Assembly: GCA_031550605.1 (NCBI GenBank)
Contig: JAVBOK010000007.1
Location: 1 to 21,871, forward strand
From: FLUQ01 sp031550605
GTDB lineage: Bacteria > Desulfobacterota > Desulfovibrionia > Desulfovibrionales > Desulfovibrionaceae
Direction of reading: 5' to 3'
DNA length: 21,871 bases
The notes beneath the pieces are model-generated. The model worked only from the letters and a program-made list of their open reading frames with translations, had not been told where the DNA came from and ran no database searches. A program made the position numbers and the translations under genes. Below, piece by piece: positions 19,892-21,871 of the stretch; the first letter of the stretch is position 1, and every line of letters begins with the position of its first letter.

Positions 19892-21871
19892 ATGTCTCAG
19901 GCAACCGCTTCCAACGTGATCAAGCTGGTTCAGCCTTCCGCCGGTCAGACCACGACCGTGCCCATCAACGCGGACAACATGCTGCTGGGTCTCGGGTTCG
20001 CGCCCGACCCCAACAACGTGGCCAAAGACGGCCAGGATCTGGTGTTTTCCTTTGAAGACGGGGGGAAAATCGTTCTTCAGGGATACTACGACCATTTCAC
20101 CAACAAAACCCTGCCCGTGATGGTCACGGAAAGCGGCGACCAGCTGCCGGGCGAACAGTGTCTGGCCTCTTTGCGTGAAGACCTGCTGACCGCCGCCGGC
20201 CCGGCCGCCGGTCCCGGCAACCCCTCCAGCGGCTCCGGCGAATACGCCGACGACGCGGGCAATCTGCTGAACGGCGTCGACCGCCTGGGAAGCCTGGGCA
20301 CCATCTACTGGGGCCGCGAAACCGAAGTTCCCGAAAACTACTTCGGCCCCGCCCCGGCTCTGGCCGCCGCTCCGTTCGTGCCGGGCATCGAAATCACCCC
20401 TTTCAATCCCTCCAATCCCGGCGGCGGCGATCCCACGGATCCCACGGATCCCACGGATCCCTTCGGCAATCCCCATCTGAGCGGCAGCGGCGACCGCGCG
20501 ACCGTGTATGAGCGCTATCTGGCCAACGGCACCGCCGCGGGCGAAGCCGAAACCGGCCAGGACATTTTCCTGCGCGTCACCTCCAACGACGGCCTTGCCG
20601 CCATCAGAATCAACGGCCAGGTGTACACCGTGGATCCCAGCGGCCGTCTGGTCGACGCGGACGGCAACGAGCCTTCCGTCGCCACCGGCAACGGCGTCCT
20701 GACCGGCGGCAGCGTGCAGGAAGTGGCCCCCGGCGTGTACGAAGTGCGTTTCCACTATGAGCTGGACAAGGAATTCGGCCACGGCGGCGACGGCGCGGAC
20801 ACGGCCGAAGGCGCGAACAGCTTCGAATTCGGCGCTGTCAGCGTGAACGGCGCGGAAAGCAGCACCACTATCAATATTGATATCGTGGACGACATTCCCC
20901 TGGCCAACGCGGATGTCGCCGATCTGGGCAACGAAGCCGTTTCCATTTTCGGCAACGTGGTTGACGGCACCGTGAACGGCGCGGCCAAAGAAGGCGCCAA
21001 AGACCTGTTCGGCGCGGACGGCGAAGCCGCCGACAAAATCGACTGGGTCGACGCCGACGGCAAGGTGTCCATCACCTTCACGGACGCGAAAACCGGCACG
21101 ATCACCCTGTCCCTCGGCGACAGCGGCGAACTGACCGGCAGCGACGGCAAAAATTACGGCAGCCTGACCCTGGACGAGGCGACCGGCAGCTACAGCTATT
21201 CCAAGCCCGCCGAATCCACCTTTGAAGGCCGCATCACGGTCGCCTACACCATCGAGGACGCCGACGGCGACCGCGCCTCCAGCACCCTGACCCTGGACGT
21301 CAGCGACAAGGGCGTGGAAATCCGCGATCCTGAAAATCCGGAAGTCACGGCCCTGAACCTTGAAGCCAACGAAGCCTGGCTTGCCGACGGCACCCAGAAG
21401 GGCCACGACGACTTCACCGATCCCAAGACCTTCACCTTCAACGCCCCTGACGGCCTGGATTCCGTGACCATCGACGGCGTGAAGCTGACCCCCGGCGTCA
21501 CCGAAACCATCCCGGGCAAATACGGCTTCCTGGAAGCGACCCTGACGGACAACGGCGACGGCACCGGCAGCGTGACCTACCGCTACACCATCGAACAGCG
21601 CGCCGAACACAAAAACGCCGACGGCACCAACCGGGAAATCGTGGACCCGCGCGGCAACGAAGCGTTCAAGGTCGTGGTGACGGACGCCGACGGCGACACC
21701 AGCAACGCCAATATTAATGTCGCCATCGTTGACGACGTGCCGCATGCGGTCAACGACACCATGGCTCTGGTGAAGGAAGGCGCTTCCGAAACCATCAACG
21801 TGCTGACCAACGACAGTTTCGGCGCGGACGCCCCGGCGGTCCAGACCGTGACCGGCGCGACAATCGACAAC
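19892..21871 (+). CDS. VCBS-repeat giant adhesin (type I secreted), N-terminal part
   Basis: An open frame of 660 codons that runs off the window without a stop. Residues 1-105 form a beta-rich N-terminal domain (D-L-V-F-S-F-E-D-G-G-K-I-V-L-Q-G-Y-Y at 49-66, ending L-L-T-A-A-G) that resembles the conserved head of Desulfovibrio-type biofilm adhesins. In LapA/BapA-like proteins this end retains the protein in the outer membrane. A Gly/Pro linker with D-P-T repeats (178-190) follows, then VCBS/Ig-like modules with the hallmark D-A-D-G-D and D-D-[IV]-P motifs (I-V-D-D-I-P 331-336; D-A-D-G-D 456-460 and 598-602; V-D-D-V-P 613-617). There is no Sec signal, consistent with a C-terminal type I secretion signal beyond the window. 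AAGGGG lies 5 bases before the ATG. It probably mediates cell attachment or biofilm formation. Confidence 0.88.
   Translation, partial: MSQATASNVIKLVQPSAGQTTTVPINADNMLLGLGFAPDPNNVAKDGQDLVFSFEDGGKIVLQGYYDHFTNKTLPVMVTESGDQLPGEQCLASLREDLLTAAGPAAGPGNPSSGSGEYADDAGNLLNGVDRLGSLGTIYWGRETEVPENYFGPAPALAAAPFVPGIEITPFNPSNPGGGDPTDPTDPTDPFGNPHLSGSGDRATVYERYLANGTAAGEAETGQDIFLRVTSNDGLAAIRINGQVYTVDPSGRLVDADGNEPSVATGNGVLTGGSVQEVAPGVYEVRFHYELDKEFGHGGDGADTAEGANSFEFGAVSVNGAESSTTINIDIVDDIPLANADVADLGNEAVSIFGNVVDGTVNGAAKEGAKDLFGADGEAADKIDWVDADGKVSITFTDAKTGTITLSLGDSGELTGSDGKNYGSLTLDEATGSYSYSKPAESTFEGRITVAYTIEDADGDRASSTLTLDVSDKGVEIRDPENPEVTALNLEANEAWLADGTQKGHDDFTDPKTFTFNAPDGLDSVTIDGVKLTPGVTETIPGKYGFLEATLTDNGDGTGSVTYRYTIEQRAEHKNADGTNREIVDPRGNEAFKVVVTDADGDTSNANINVAIVDDVPHAVNDTMALVKEGASETINVLTNDSFGADAPAVQTVTGATIDN
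20429..20461 (+). repeat. Nine-base tandem repeat encoding Asp-Pro-Thr
   Basis: Three exact copies of GATCCCACG (20429-20455) plus a partial GATCCC, in frame, encoding (D-P-T)3-D-P in the linker between the adhesin head and its first Ig-like module. In-frame slippage would change linker length without breaking the gene. Confidence 0.95.

Overview
This is a roughly 65% GC window with a typical bacterial layout: tight operons, ATGA/TAATG start-stop overlaps, and AT-rich patches only at promoters. The gene content suggests a strictly anaerobic, Desulfovibrio-like member of the Desulfovibrionaceae: a ferredoxin-linked 2-oxoacid oxidoreductase, menaquinone synthesis by the futalosine route, a PurS-PurL fusion, and a large VCBS-type surface adhesin. 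That placement is inference from family resemblance; no marker gene was compared.

Region by region. (1) 150-2474, plus strand: queF (queuosine precursor reductase), a membrane-linked CDP-glycerol glycerophosphotransferase-family protein and a GNAT acetyltransferase in one short operon. (2) 2844-5522, minus strand: a four-gene 2-oxoacid:ferredoxin oxidoreductase operon (ferredoxin, alpha, beta, gamma), all genes overlapping, ending at a perfect bidirectional terminator and starting at a promoter with a palindromic operator candidate. (3) 5891-7261, plus strand: an Ala/Pro-rich, low-complexity protein with recently duplicated internal repeats and a helical C-terminus, followed by a terminator and a 530-base repeat-rich spacer. 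(4) 7792-17390, plus strand: a seven-gene operon: small unknown protein, ubiE, nucleotide-sugar dehydrogenase, mqnB, long-chain polyprenyl synthase, an HDOD-PAS-GGDEF signalling protein and purL, closed by a strong terminator. (5) 17540-19160, minus strand: an EamA-type exporter and a stand-alone rpsD. (6) 19161-19891: a 731-base divergent regulatory region. (7) 19892 to the window edge: the N-terminal 660 residues of a giant VCBS-repeat adhesin.

How they fit together. The menaquinone genes (mqnB, polyprenyl synthase, ubiE) supply the futalosine ring-forming branch, the side chain and the final methylation. They share a transcript with a cell-surface sugar gene, a signalling protein and purine synthesis, which is not an obvious metabolic unit. 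The most unusual points are the zinc-ligand-poor, stand-alone S4 gene with its own structured leader; the elaborately controlled adhesin promoter and leader; the repeat protein, whose architecture recalls polar scaffolds such as PopZ; and the degenerate GGDEF domain inside the menaquinone operon. I found no RNA genes, CRISPR array, insertion sequence or phage gene.
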